From the NCBI RefSeq assembly GCF_027111255.2, contig NZ_CP114285.2, positions 2,480,001-2,544,000 on the forward strand: DNA of 64,000 nt. Direction: 5' to 3'. Below, piece after piece: positions 8,384-16,967 of the stretch. The stretch's first letter is position 1. Each line of letters begins with the position of its first letter. A program made the position numbers and the translations under genes. This stretch comes from Flavobacterium flavigenum (GTDB taxonomy: Bacteria > Bacteroidota > Bacteroidia > Flavobacteriales > Flavobacteriaceae). A model generated the notes under the pieces. The model was not told the DNA's origin. It saw nothing but the letters and a program-made list of their open reading frames with translations, and did no database searches.

Positions 8384-9526
8384 ATGAAACCATTAGAAGG
8401 ATTAGTTGTTTTAGAGTTTTGCCAGTTTTTGGCAGGACCTTCTGCTGGATTAAAACTGGCTGATTTAGGTGCGAGAGTCATTAAAATAGAACGCCCTGTA
8501 AAAGGAGAAGCCTGCCGCCAGTTAAGCATCAAAGATCTTTTTGTTGATGATAGCAGTTTACTTTTTCACACCATCAACAGAAATAAAGAATCCTTTGCAG
8601 CCGATCTTAAAAATCCTGATGATTTGTTTTTAGTCAAAAAACTAATCGCCAAGGCAGATATTATGACCCATAATTTCAGACCGGGTGTAATGGAAAAAAT
8701 CGGACTGGATTTTGAAACCACTTTAAACATCAATCCAAAAATAATCTACGGAACTATCACAGGTTACGGAGACAAAGGTCCTTGGGCGAACAAACCGGGA
8801 CAGGATTTGCTTTTGCAATCACTTTCCGGATTAAGCTGGTTAAGCGGACGAAAGAACCAGGGACCAGTACCTTTTGGTTTGGCTGTAGCCGATTTGATGT
8901 GCGGAAATCATTTCGTTCAGGGAATTTTAGCAGCATTGCTTAAAAGAGCTAAAACCGTAAAAGGCGTTTTAGTGGAAGTGAGCTTATTGGAATCGGTTTT
9001 GGATGTGCAGTTTGAAGCGATAACTTCTTACTTAAATGATGGCGGACAACAGCCACAAAGAAGCGATGTCAAAGGAAGCGCTCATGCTTTTTTAAGTGCT
9101 CCTTACGGTGTTTATCAAACTAAAAATGGGTATATTTCTCTTGCAATGGGCGATTTGCTTTTTATTGGAAGTATTTTAGAAATCGATTTCCAAAAATATA
9201 CTGATAAACACAAATGGTTTTCTCAAAGAGATGAAATCAGAGAATTATTAGTCGAAAAACTGAATACCCAAACAGCAGATTATTGGATTGATGTTTTGCA
9301 AAAAGAAGGAATCTGGTGTGGAAAAGTGCTTAATTATGAGGAATTAGACAGCCAGCCTTTTGTGAATGAATTGCAACTGAAACAAACCGTACAAAATTCG
9401 GCTGGAGAAAAATTGGTTACTACCAGAAGTCCGATACAATTAGACGGAGAGATTTTGACCAGTACAAAAGCCGCTCCTAAAGTGGGCGAAGATAATGTAA
9501 CCATACACAAACAATTTTTAAACTAG
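8384..9526 (+). CDS. Class III (CaiB/BaiF) CoA-transferase, copy 1
   Basis: 380 residues. The N-terminal LEFCQFLAGPSAG..LADLGARVIKIERP, NRNKES, NFRPGVMEKIGL, ITGYGDKGPW and PGQDLLLQS motifs are those of family III CoA-transferases (formyl-CoA transferase type). The aspartate at about residue 170 in GLAVADLMCGNH aligns with the nucleophilic Asp of the family, so it should be active. The family moves CoA between carboxylic acids through an aspartyl-CoA thioester. Closely paralogous to the next gene, which starts 4 nt later. The acid substrate is unknown; in a sugar-acid locus a hydroxy or deoxy sugar acid or lactate are candidates. Confidence 0.88.
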   Translation: MKPLEGLVVLEFCQFLAGPSAGLKLADLGARVIKIERPVKGEACRQLSIKDLFVDDSSLLFHTINRNKESFAADLKNPDDLFLVKKLIAKADIMTHNFRPGVMEKIGLDFETTLNINPKIIYGTITGYGDKGPWANKPGQDLLLQSLSGLSWLSGRKNQGPVPFGLAVADLMCGNHFVQGILAALLKRAKTVKGVLVEVSLLESVLDVQFEAITSYLNDGGQQPQRSDVKGSAHAFLSAPYGVYQTKNGYISLAMGDLLFIGSILEIDFQKYTDKHKWFSQRDEIRELLVEKLNTQTADYWIDVLQKEGIWCGKVLNYEELDSQPFVNELQLKQTVQNSAGEKLVTTRSPIQLDGEILTSTKAAPKVGEDNVTIHKQFLN

Positions 9527-9530
9527 CAGG

Positions 9531-10670
9531 ATGAAACCATTAGAAGATTATTTAATAGTAGATTTTAGCCAGTTTCTTTCCGGCCCTTCAGCGAGTTTGC
9601 GATTGGCCGATTTAGGTGCGCGTGTTATAAAAATTGAGAAACCGGGAACAGGCGATATCTGCAGAACCTTATATACTTCTGATTTGATTATGAATGGGGA
9701 ATCATCCGTTTTTCATACTATCAACAGAAACAAAGAATCATTTGCAATTGATTTTAAACAAGCAAATGAGCTCGAAAAATTAAAAAAATTATTGGCAAAA
9801 GCTGATGTGGTAATGCATAATTTCAGACCCGGAGTGATGGAACGCGTTGGTTTGAGTTATGAGGAAGTCAAAAAGATCAATCCAAATATCGTTTATGCCG
9901 AAATTTCAGGCTACGGCACAAAATCCGAACTAAAAGATTTACCAGGACAGGATTTATTACTGCAATCGTTGACTGCTTTGACCTGGCTAAGTGGCAATCA
10001 GGAAGATGGTCCCGTACCAATGGGATTATCAATTGTTGATATGCTGGCGGGAGCACATCTCGCACAAGGAATTTTAGCTGCTTTATACAGAAAAGCAACT
10101 CATAACATTGGAGCAAAAGTTCAGGTAAGCATGCTGGAATCGGCTTTTGATTTTCAGTTTGAAACCATTACAACGTATTTTAATGACGGTGGTGAATTGC
10201 CTGTACGAACACAATCGAATAATGCGCACGCTTATTTAGGAGCACCATATGGAATTTACAAAACTCAAAACGGTTATTTAGCATTAGCTATGGGCTCTAT
10301 TCCAGTTTTAGCTTCGCTTTTAAAATGTGATGAATTGCTGCAGTTTCCTGAAAATAAATTTGAATTAAGAGACGAAATAAAAAATATTCTGGCTTCTCAT
10401 TTACAAACTCAGGAAACTCAATATTGGCTGGATATTTTAGAGCCTGCAGATATTTGGTGTGCCAAAGTTTTGAATTACAAACAGCTTTTTGCAGAAGAGG
10501 GATTTCAGGTTTTGAATTTTACGCAGAGAGTCGAAATGCTGGACAGCTACAACTATAAAACAACACGATGTCCGATTAGAATAGATGGAGAAATTTTTAC
10601 ATCGAGCAAAGGTTCTCCAAAACTAGGACAGGACAACGAGCGAATTATTAAGGAATTTATTGAATCGTAA
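9531..10670 (+). CDS. Class III (CaiB/BaiF) CoA-transferase, copy 2
   Basis: 379 residues and co-linear with copy 1 over its whole length (MKPLE start, GPSASLRLADLGARVIKIEKP, HTINRNKESFAIDF, NFRPGVMERVGL, PGQDLLLQSL). The presumed nucleophile is D170 in GLSIVDMLAG. Both copies thus keep the active residue at the same position, which suggests a tandem duplication giving two active subunits or two specificities, perhaps a heterodimer, since family III enzymes form interlocked dimers. Stop and the next start overlap by one base (TAATG), indicating translational coupling with the second solute-binding-like gene. Confidence 0.88.
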   Translation: MKPLEDYLIVDFSQFLSGPSASLRLADLGARVIKIEKPGTGDICRTLYTSDLIMNGESSVFHTINRNKESFAIDFKQANELEKLKKLLAKADVVMHNFRPGVMERVGLSYEEVKKINPNIVYAEISGYGTKSELKDLPGQDLLLQSLTALTWLSGNQEDGPVPMGLSIVDMLAGAHLAQGILAALYRKATHNIGAKVQVSMLESAFDFQFETITTYFNDGGELPVRTQSNNAHAYLGAPYGIYKTQNGYLALAMGSIPVLASLLKCDELLQFPENKFELRDEIKNILASHLQTQETQYWLDILEPADIWCAKVLNYKQLFAEEGFQVLNFTQRVEMLDSYNYKTTRCPIRIDGEIFTSSKGSPKLGQDNERIIKEFIES

Positions 10671-11893
10671 TGGAAAAAATAAGAATCGCTGTCCGGAAAT
10701 TTGATCCTTTTGAAACTACACTTCAAAAGCTGTGGGATTTGTTCTGCCTTCAAAATAATATTCAAATTGAAGCAGAAATGATTCCTCTGGAACTTCATGA
10801 TTTGTATGAAACCACTATTACAAAAAAAGGTTTAAAAGAAGGAAAATGGGATATTGCACACCTCAATACCGATTGGATTTATGATGCTGTACACGAAAAA
10901 GCGGTTTTAGATTTGTATTCTTTTATAGCAGCAAATCCGCCGGAAAATTATCCTTACGGCTGGCATAAATCGCTTTTAAAATTACAGCAGCTGGATAACG
11001 GCACTTATGGACTTCCGTTTCATGATGGCCCGGAATGTCTGATTTACAGAAAGGATTTATTCCAAAACCAAAACGAGCAGGAGAATTTTAAAAAGCAGTA
11101 TGGTTACGAACTTTCCACACCAAAAACCTGGAAAGAGTTCGCAGAAATTGCTTCTTTTTTTAATCGGCCGGAAGAAAATCTTTATGGATGTATTTTTGCC
11201 AATTATCCGGACGGACACAATATGGTTTTTGATTTCTGCCTGCAATTATGGACACGTGGCGGATCATTAATCAATCACAAAAATCAAATCAGCGTTCACA
11301 GTAAAGCTGCAATTGAGGCTTTGGATTTTTACAGAAAAATGGTAAACGATCCAACTGCTGTTCATCCAAAGTCAAAACAATTTGATTCAGTTCAGGCAGG
11401 TTTGGCTTTCGCAAAAGGAGAATCTGCTATGGCTATCAACTGGTTCGGATTTGCTTCAATGGCACAAGTGATTGAGGAATCAAAAGTAAAGGGAAAAATT
11501 GATATCACTTCACTCCCTTCCGATCCGAATCATAAAACGGCTTCTTTAAATGTGTACTGGTTGTATACTATTGGCTCAGGAAGTAAACATAAAAAACTGG
11601 CTTACGATTTTTTACGTTTTGCAACGACTTCTGAAAGTGACAAATTATTAACTAAAGAAGGCGGTATTGGTTGTAGAAAATCAACCTGGAAAGATGAAGA
11701 AATTAATGCTTTGATACCCTTTTATCATAAACTGGAAATGCTGCATGAAAATGCATTTACCCTACCGCAGACACCAATTTGGCCAAAAGTGTGTGAGTTT
11801 ATCGATCACATGATTTTAAAAGCAATAAACAGCGACATTCCTTCAGCACAATTATTAGAAGAAACACATAATAATATTCAAAAAATAGAATAG
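10670..11893 (+). CDS. Solute-binding-protein-like protein without signal peptide (2)
   Basis: 407 residues of solute-binding-protein type: WDIAHLNTDWIYDAV, YGLPFHDGPECLIYRKDLF, STPKTWKEFAEIA, LWTRGGSLI, AFAKGESAMAINWFG and YWLYTIGSGSKHKKLAYDFL follow the order seen in family 1 sugar-binding proteins. The N-terminus MEKIRIAVRKFDPFE enters the fold directly, with no signal peptide or lipobox. The start codon overlaps the stop of CoA-transferase 2 by one base. Clearly different from the first solute-binding-like protein in sequence, so the operon encodes two such proteins of distinct subtype flanking the CoA-transferase pair. No transporter genes lie nearby. Function unknown. Confidence 0.75.
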   Translation: MEKIRIAVRKFDPFETTLQKLWDLFCLQNNIQIEAEMIPLELHDLYETTITKKGLKEGKWDIAHLNTDWIYDAVHEKAVLDLYSFIAANPPENYPYGWHKSLLKLQQLDNGTYGLPFHDGPECLIYRKDLFQNQNEQENFKKQYGYELSTPKTWKEFAEIASFFNRPEENLYGCIFANYPDGHNMVFDFCLQLWTRGGSLINHKNQISVHSKAAIEALDFYRKMVNDPTAVHPKSKQFDSVQAGLAFAKGESAMAINWFGFASMAQVIEESKVKGKIDITSLPSDPNHKTASLNVYWLYTIGSGSKHKKLAYDFLRFATTSESDKLLTKEGGIGCRKSTWKDEEINALIPFYHKLEMLHENAFTLPQTPIWPKVCEFIDHMILKAINSDIPSAQLLEETHNNIQKIE

Positions 11894-11895
11894 AT

Positions 11896-12960
11896 ATGAA
11901 TATTCCATATAAACCTTTATTGCCAGAAACAAAACAGCCGATTATTATTATTGGTGCAAGTGGCATTGTAAAAGATGCCCATTTGCCGGCATATAAAATG
12001 GCTGGTTTTTCCGTTTTCGGAATTACTAACCGAACAATAGCAAAAGCACACGCAATGGCGGAGGAATTCGGCATTCCGAATGTTTTTGAAAACGTAGCCG
12101 ATGCTGTGAAAAATGCTCCATCCAATGCAGTTTACGATATTACTGTTCTTCCTGATCAATACATCGAAATCTTAGAACAATTACCTGATGGTGCTGCAGT
12201 GCTGATCCAGAAACCAATGGGTAATGATTTGGCTCAGGCCAAAGAAATAGTAGCCGTTTGCGAAAGAAAAAAACTAGTTGCGGGAATCAATTTTCAATTG
12301 CGTTTTGCTTCTTTTGTGAGTGCTGCCCGGTATATGATCAATCAGGGAATTGTTGGTGATTTGTATGATATGGAAGTTAAAGTTACTGTAAACACACCTT
12401 GGGAATTATTCCCGCTAATCAAGGAACATCCAAGATTGGAGATTCTTTTTCATAGTGTGCATTACATCGATTGTATTCGTTCTTTTATGGGAAATCCAAA
12501 AGGAGTTTATGCGAAAACGACCAATCATCCTTTGAAGAAACTATCTTCTTGCCGTTCTTCAATTATTTTGGACTATGGCGATTCGATACGTGTGGTTATC
12601 AATACAAACCACGATCATCATTTTGGTCCGAAACACGAAGAAAGCTATATTAAATGGGAAGGAACTAAAGGAGCAATCAAAGCCAAAATGGGCTTGCTGA
12701 TGAATTATCCTGACGGTATGCCGGACGAATTTGAAGTTGCACTTGAAAAAAATGGTACTTACGAATGGGAAAAAACTAATTTGGAAGGTTCCTGGTTTCC
12801 GGAAGCTTTTATTGGTACTATGTCCAACTTAATGCGTTTTAAAGAAGGTTCTGACGACAAATTATTAGCAAGCGTTCAGGATGTTCTGGATACTATGAGA
12901 GTTGTAGAAGCCTGTTACATTAGTAATGAAAAAGGAGCAATTCCACTAAACGACTTATAA
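11896..12960 (+). CDS. Gfo/Idh/MocA family oxidoreductase
   Basis: 354 residues. A Rossmann dinucleotide site lies near residues 16-40 (IIIIGASGIVKDAHLPAY), followed by FGIPNVFEN, the family lysine motif as QKPMG (usually EKP), INFQLRFAS, and LFHSVHYID in the C-terminal domain. Such enzymes oxidise or reduce cyclic sugars, inositols or sugar acids with NAD(P). Two-nt gap to the preceding gene, so it is in the same operon and probably acts on the same compound as the CoA-transferases. Substrate unknown. Confidence 0.85.
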   Translation: MNIPYKPLLPETKQPIIIIGASGIVKDAHLPAYKMAGFSVFGITNRTIAKAHAMAEEFGIPNVFENVADAVKNAPSNAVYDITVLPDQYIEILEQLPDGAAVLIQKPMGNDLAQAKEIVAVCERKKLVAGINFQLRFASFVSAARYMINQGIVGDLYDMEVKVTVNTPWELFPLIKEHPRLEILFHSVHYIDCIRSFMGNPKGVYAKTTNHPLKKLSSCRSSIILDYGDSIRVVINTNHDHHFGPKHEESYIKWEGTKGAIKAKMGLLMNYPDGMPDEFEVALEKNGTYEWEKTNLEGSWFPEAFIGTMSNLMRFKEGSDDKLLASVQDVLDTMRVVEACYISNEKGAIPLNDL

Positions 12961-12963
12961 AAA

Positions 12964-13037
12964 CGAATCCCGCGTTAACGATTGAAGCGGCATCCTTTTT
13001 TGGCTTTTTCTGCCAAAAAAGATACAGCGGAAAGCGT
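12964..13037. repeat. REP-like element, copy 1
   Basis: GAAGCGGCATCC, a hairpin (TTTTTTGGC 12996-13004 pairing with GCCAAAAAA 13012-13020), then GATACAGCGGAAAGCG. The same architecture recurs at 24041-24115 and, inverted, at 38244-38335. It lies in the 190-nt gap before the MaoC gene. Confidence 0.7.
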
Positions 13038-13107
13038 GTTAAAACGCCCAAAAAATTATATAAATATAGTGATTTGTGAAAAGTCATTAGTAATTAGCAG
13101 TTGAGCC

Positions 13108-13135
13108 AATCACTAAGGACTAATCACTAAGGACT
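13108..13135. repeat. 14-bp perfect tandem duplication
   Basis: AATCACTAAGGACT occurs twice in direct tandem (13108-13121 and 13122-13135), just before the MaoC gene, in the style of other local word repeats in this window. Confidence 0.8.
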
Positions 13136-13150
13136 AAAAAAACTAAAAAC

Positions 13151-13591
13151 ATGTATTTCAAATCAACATTTTTTGAAGATTACCAACTTAATGATAAAAG
13201 AGTTACATTAGGTCGAACTATTACCGAAACCGATTTTGTGGTTCACGCCGGACACACGGGCGATTTTTTCCCGCATCACATGGATGAAGAATGGTGTAAG
13301 ACACAACCTTTCGGACAGCGAATTGCCCATGGCACTATGGTTTTCAGTATTGGAATCGGTTTGACTGCTTCTGAAATAAATCCGGAAGCTTTTTCTAAAG
13401 GCTATGACCGAATGCGATTTGTTAAACCGGTTCATATTGGTGACACTATTCATTCTGAAATTACGATTTCTGAAAAAGGAGAAGCCAAAAAACCCGATAT
13501 GGGAACGGTGACCGAGCATGTAGAAATCATCAACCAACGAGGTGAAGTGGTTTTGGTATGTGATCACCTTTTATTAGTAAAAAAGAAATAA
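13151..13591 (+). CDS. MaoC-type hot-dog hydratase/dehydratase
   Basis: 146 residues, a single hot-dog domain. [17 protein letters not shown] carries the GDxxPxH-type catalytic aspartate and histidine of (R)-specific enoyl-CoA hydratases, and [11 protein letters not shown] is the usual second family motif. Members add or remove water at 2-enoyl-CoA thioesters. Together with the two CoA-transferases it suggests that an acid is first activated to its CoA ester and then hydrated or dehydrated. It is 20 nt upstream of the sugar symporter. Could also be a structural homologue acting on non-CoA substrates; the catalytic residues argue for activity. Confidence 0.85.
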   Translation: MYFKSTFFEDYQLNDKRVTLGRTITETDFVVHAGHTGDFFPHHMDEEWCKTQPFGQRIAHGTMVFSIGIGLTASEINPEAFSKGYDRMRFVKPVHIGDTIHSEITISEKGEAKKPDMGTVTEHVEIINQRGEVVLVCDHLLLVKKK

Positions 13592-13611
13592 TCCTAAAAT
13601 AAAATCTAACT

Positions 13612-14916
13612 ATGCAAGTAACTAACCAATCAGGCGACCAACACGAAGTACCGACAGAAGGCGGAAAAGGAAATCAATATCTTTTACCTTTTATTTTAAT
13701 TACCAGCTTATTTTTCCTTTGGGGGATGGCACATAATCTGGATTCTATTTTGATTCCACACCTAAAAAAAGCCTGTGAATTAAATAACAGTCAATCTACA
13801 TTGATTGATACGGCTGTCTTTTTTGCCTATTTTATTATGGCAATTCCAGCTGGAATGCTTATTAAACGTTTTGGCTATAAAAACAGTATTATAACAGGTT
13901 TATTAGTTTTTGCTGCAGGAGCTTTTTTATTTGTACCAGCAGCAAACTCAAGAGCTTATGAACTATTTTTATTTGCATTATTTGTAATTGGATGTGGCTT
14001 GACCATTTTAGAAACCAGTGCAAATCCATACGCAGCTATTTTAGGCCCTGCCGAATCATCTTCTAAAAGATTGAATTTAGCAGCCTCTTTTAACGGATTG
14101 GCAGCAATGGTAGCACCAATTGTGGGTTCATTGTTTATACTTTCAGGAACAAACCACACACCAGAACAAATGGCAGCAATGCCTGAAGCGACTAAAGCAG
14201 CTTATTTATTAGAAGAAGCTTCAGCAGTAAAACTGCCGTACATCATTTTAGGAAGCGTATTGGTATTAGTTGCTATCTTGTTTTATTTCATGCATTTACC
14301 ATCAATGAAACCAAAACATACAGAAGTAGAAGTTAAACCAGGTTTCTTCTCTGTTTTGAAATTCTCTCATTTAAGCTGGGCGGTTGTAGCCCAATTTTTT
14401 TATGTAGGTGCTCAGGTTTGTATTACGAGTTTCTTTATCAGAATTGCACAACAAGGAGCTGGATTAGATGAAAAAACAGCCGGATACTATCTTGGAATTT
14501 ATGGCTTCTTATTTATGGCTGGACGTTTTATTGGAACCTTCTTTTTGAAGTTTGTTAAAGATTATGTTTTGCTTTCCATATATTGTGTAGCTAGCATTTT
14601 ACTTTGTTTAGTAGCCATTTACGGATCCGGAATTGTAGTTATTTATGCTCTTGGCGGAATTGGTTTTTTTATGTCTATCATGTTCCCAACTATTTTCTCT
14701 TTAGGATTGGTAGGTTTAAAATCGAATACCGAAACGGGTTCATCATGGCTGGTAATGTCAATTGTTGGCGGAGCTATTCTCCCTTATGGTATGGGAACAT
14801 TAATCGATATGAAACATGATGATATTCAGGCGGGTTATATTATTCCTTTGGCATCTTTTGTAATCATTCTTTATTTCGGAGTATTTGGTCATAAAGTAAA
14901 AAACACTATTTCTTAG
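13612..14916 (+). CDS. FucP-type sugar:proton symporter (MFS)
   Basis: 434 residues, about 12 hydrophobic helices, with the FucP/GlcP-subfamily motifs FFLWGMAHNLDSILIPHLK in helix 1, KRFGYKNSIITGLL between helices 2 and 3, and ILETSANPYAA in helix 4, whose glutamate corresponds to the E135 of E. coli FucP. The helix-1 acidic residue is D44, one place earlier than the equivalent of E. coli D46 by my alignment. Inner membrane; family members import L-fucose or other hexoses with protons. Last gene of the rightward operon, followed by a terminator. It supports a 6-deoxyhexose or similar free sugar as substrate of the locus. Confidence 0.88.
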   Translation: MQVTNQSGDQHEVPTEGGKGNQYLLPFILITSLFFLWGMAHNLDSILIPHLKKACELNNSQSTLIDTAVFFAYFIMAIPAGMLIKRFGYKNSIITGLLVFAAGAFLFVPAANSRAYELFLFALFVIGCGLTILETSANPYAAILGPAESSSKRLNLAASFNGLAAMVAPIVGSLFILSGTNHTPEQMAAMPEATKAAYLLEEASAVKLPYIILGSVLVLVAILFYFMHLPSMKPKHTEVEVKPGFFSVLKFSHLSWAVVAQFFYVGAQVCITSFFIRIAQQGAGLDEKTAGYYLGIYGFLFMAGRFIGTFFLKFVKDYVLLSIYCVASILLCLVAIYGSGIVVIYALGGIGFFMSIMFPTIFSLGLVGLKSNTETGSSWLVMSIVGGAILPYGMGTLIDMKHDDIQAGYIIPLASFVIILYFGVFGHKVKNTIS

Positions 14917-14937
14917 TTATATTTCAATTCTTTTTAT

Positions 14938-14980
14938 AAATTTCCAAGGTGTAAACAATTTATTCCTTGGAAATTTTATT
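14938..14980 (+). terminator. Terminator after sugar symporter
   Basis: A 12-bp perfect stem (14938-14949 with 14965-14976) and 15-nt loop followed by TTATTTT ends the rightward operon. Confidence 0.8.
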
Positions 14981-15007
14981 TTAAAACTTTATCATTCATA
15001 ATCTAAC

Positions 15008-16111
15008 ATGAAAAAAACTTTACTTACTTTTTATTTATTACTTATTAGTTTCAGTGCAGCTTTACATGCTCAAAAAAACAAAACTGTTTATGATATTGTT
15101 GTAGCTGCTGATGGAAGTGGTTATTATACTAAAGTTCAGGATGCTTTTAATGCTGTACCTGATAATAATTCTAAGCAGACAATCATTTTTATAAAGCCCG
15201 GCACTTATAAAGAAAAACTAAAATTAACTAAAAACAAAAAAGTAAAACTTATAGGTGAATCATACAAAACTACCATTCTCACTTTTGATGATTATGCTGA
15301 AATTGCAGGAGGAACCAGCAAGTCTTTTAGTGTATTGATTGAAGCGGATGATTTTTTTGCAGAAAACATCACTTTTGAGAATACGATTAGCAGTGAATTA
15401 CCACAATATAAAAAAGGAGGTCAGGCTGTTGCTTTAATGGTAAATGGTGACAGAGTTATTTTTCATAACTGCAAAATGAGCGGTTTTCAGGATACATTTT
15501 ACCTTAAAGCCAACAAAAGAACGTATATTAAAGATTGTATAATTGATGGAACGACAGACTTTATTTTTGGATCAGGAATAGCTTTGTTTGAAAATTGTGT
15601 TATCCAATGCAGAAAAGATTCATACATCACTGCAGGTAATCATGAAGCGGGTAAAAGCAAATATGGTTTTGTATTCAAAGATTGTGTTATCATGAAATAT
15701 CCTAAAGCAGCCATTTCAAAAGTATCTCTTGGAAGACCGTGGGGAGCTGGTGCAAATACAGTTTTTATCCATTCGTATGAAGAATCTATTATAATACCTG
15801 AAGGCTGGTCAATCTGGTCTAAAGATCCGGAAAATAAAGCCTATGACAACTGGAAAACTTCTTTCTATGCAGAATATGATTGTTATGGTCCGGGATCAAA
15901 TTCAGATAATCGTATTTCATGGTCGAAACAGTTAAATAAAACTGAAGCGTCTGAATACACTAAAGAAAAAATATTCGCAGCCAACACAACTACTGCAACT
16001 AACCTTGAAGGAGATTGGAATCCGGTAATTGAAAAAGACAAATGTGATTCGGTATTACCTTCAAAAAAAGCCAAGAATGCCGATTCAAATTTAGAAAAAG
16101 CATTTAAATAA
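15008..16111 (+). CDS. Pectin methylesterase, CE8
   Basis: 367 residues with an N-terminal signal peptide (MKKTLLTFYLLLISFSAALHAQ). The right-handed beta-helix signatures are clear: GQAVALMVNGD, SGFQDTFY (catalytic Asp), DGTTDFIFGSG (second Asp), ITAGNHE and LGRPWG (substrate arginine). The family removes methyl esters from homogalacturonan, releasing methanol and letting pectate lyases act. Its charged C-terminal tail after about residue 325 is an extension of no recognised fold. Separated from the symporter by a terminator, so it has its own promoter, which I could not place. Confidence 0.93.
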   Translation: MKKTLLTFYLLLISFSAALHAQKNKTVYDIVVAADGSGYYTKVQDAFNAVPDNNSKQTIIFIKPGTYKEKLKLTKNKKVKLIGESYKTTILTFDDYAEIAGGTSKSFSVLIEADDFFAENITFENTISSELPQYKKGGQAVALMVNGDRVIFHNCKMSGFQDTFYLKANKRTYIKDCIIDGTTDFIFGSGIALFENCVIQCRKDSYITAGNHEAGKSKYGFVFKDCVIMKYPKAAISKVSLGRPWGAGANTVFIHSYEESIIIPEGWSIWSKDPENKAYDNWKTSFYAEYDCYGPGSNSDNRISWSKQLNKTEASEYTKEKIFAANTTTATNLEGDWNPVIEKDKCDSVLPSKKAKNADSNLEKAFK

Positions 16112-16121
16112 AAAAGACATG

Positions 16122-16158
16122 AAAACCTTTAAGCTCCATAACGTTTAAAGGTTTTTAT
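16122..16158. terminator. Bidirectional terminator
   Basis: An 11-bp stem (16122-16132 with 16145-16155) with flanking A-rich and T-rich tracts between the convergent pectinesterase and LuxR-type genes. Confidence 0.8.
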
Positions 16159-16166
16159 ATTTTTGA

Positions 16167-16934
16167 TTATACACTTATCAATCCCATAACAAAAGCTGTT
16201 TTTAACGCTTCGGTTGTATTGGCTACCTGCATTTTTTGAATTATATTCTGCCTGTGGCGACGAACAGTATAAACCGAAATATTTAACAAGTCTGCAATCT
16301 GATCACTATTGCTTCCCTTTGCCACGTGAGTCAGTATTTCTAATTCTCTTTTAGAAAGGAGACTTTCTGTATAAGGCTTATACTTTTCAGATGATATAGT
16401 TTCTCCTGTTTTAATGTTTACAATTTTAGCATCAATCCCATTTCTTAATTCCGAATTAGTAGATGGTGCATACAGGCACAATGCAAATAAAACACTTCCA
16501 TTGGGTGATCTTTTAAGATACATGGTCCGATGATTGATGTAATGCTTGTTTTTATCATCAGAAGAACGCAGCCGGCTAAAAGTACTGTAATTTCTATATT
16601 CTTCCCCAGGAAGATTTTTAAGATATTGAAAAAAATAAAGTTCTAAGGCATGGCGCTCGATTACATCCTCCGAATTTAACTTATCAAATATGCAGTCTTC
16701 AAAAGCAGAATCGATAAACAAATCACCTGAGAGTCCGAGTAATTTACCAAAATTACCTGCATAAATATAACTACAGTCAGCCTGAAAATCCGAAAGTACA
16801 GCTACGCATTGCTCTATAGAAACATAAGCTGCAGCCATTTTTTTATAATCTTCTACATCTAATGCTTCCTCATCCAAAAAAGTTTGTTTTAATAAAGTAG
16901 AAGTTAACTGATCTTCGATGGATATGTTTGCCAT
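16167..16934 (-). CDS. LuxR-type transcriptional regulator
   Basis: 255 residues. The C-terminal 65 residues are a LuxR/NarL helix-turn-helix (LSKRELEILTHVAKGSNSDQ, then NISVYTVRRHRQNIIQKM). The N-terminal 170 residues look like a PAS-like sensor region with no phospho-acceptor motif recognisable, so it is not an ordinary response regulator. It is divergent from the DUF1349 lipoprotein gene across a 105-nt gap and may control it. Whether it regulates the pectin locus cannot be told; LuxR proteins usually do not bind operators like the 19-bp palindrome at 7201. Confidence 0.82.
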   Translation of the reverse strand: MANISIEDQLTSTLLKQTFLDEEALDVEDYKKMAAAYVSIEQCVAVLSDFQADCSYIYAGNFGKLLGLSGDLFIDSAFEDCIFDKLNSEDVIERHALELYFFQYLKNLPGEEYRNYSTFSRLRSSDDKNKHYINHRTMYLKRSPNGSVLFALCLYAPSTNSELRNGIDAKIVNIKTGETISSEKYKPYTESLLSKRELEILTHVAKGSNSDQIADLLNISVYTVRRHRQNIIQKMQVANTTEALKTAFVMGLISV

Positions 16935-16967
16935 AGTTGTTCAAAAAAAATTGGTTAATTTTACGTA

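Noticed and set aside
16167..16934. The LuxR-type regulator as the factor binding the 19-bp palindromic operators at 6999 and 7201
   Set aside because: It is 9 kb away, pairs with its own divergent gene, and LuxR operators are usually of another form; no evidence links them.
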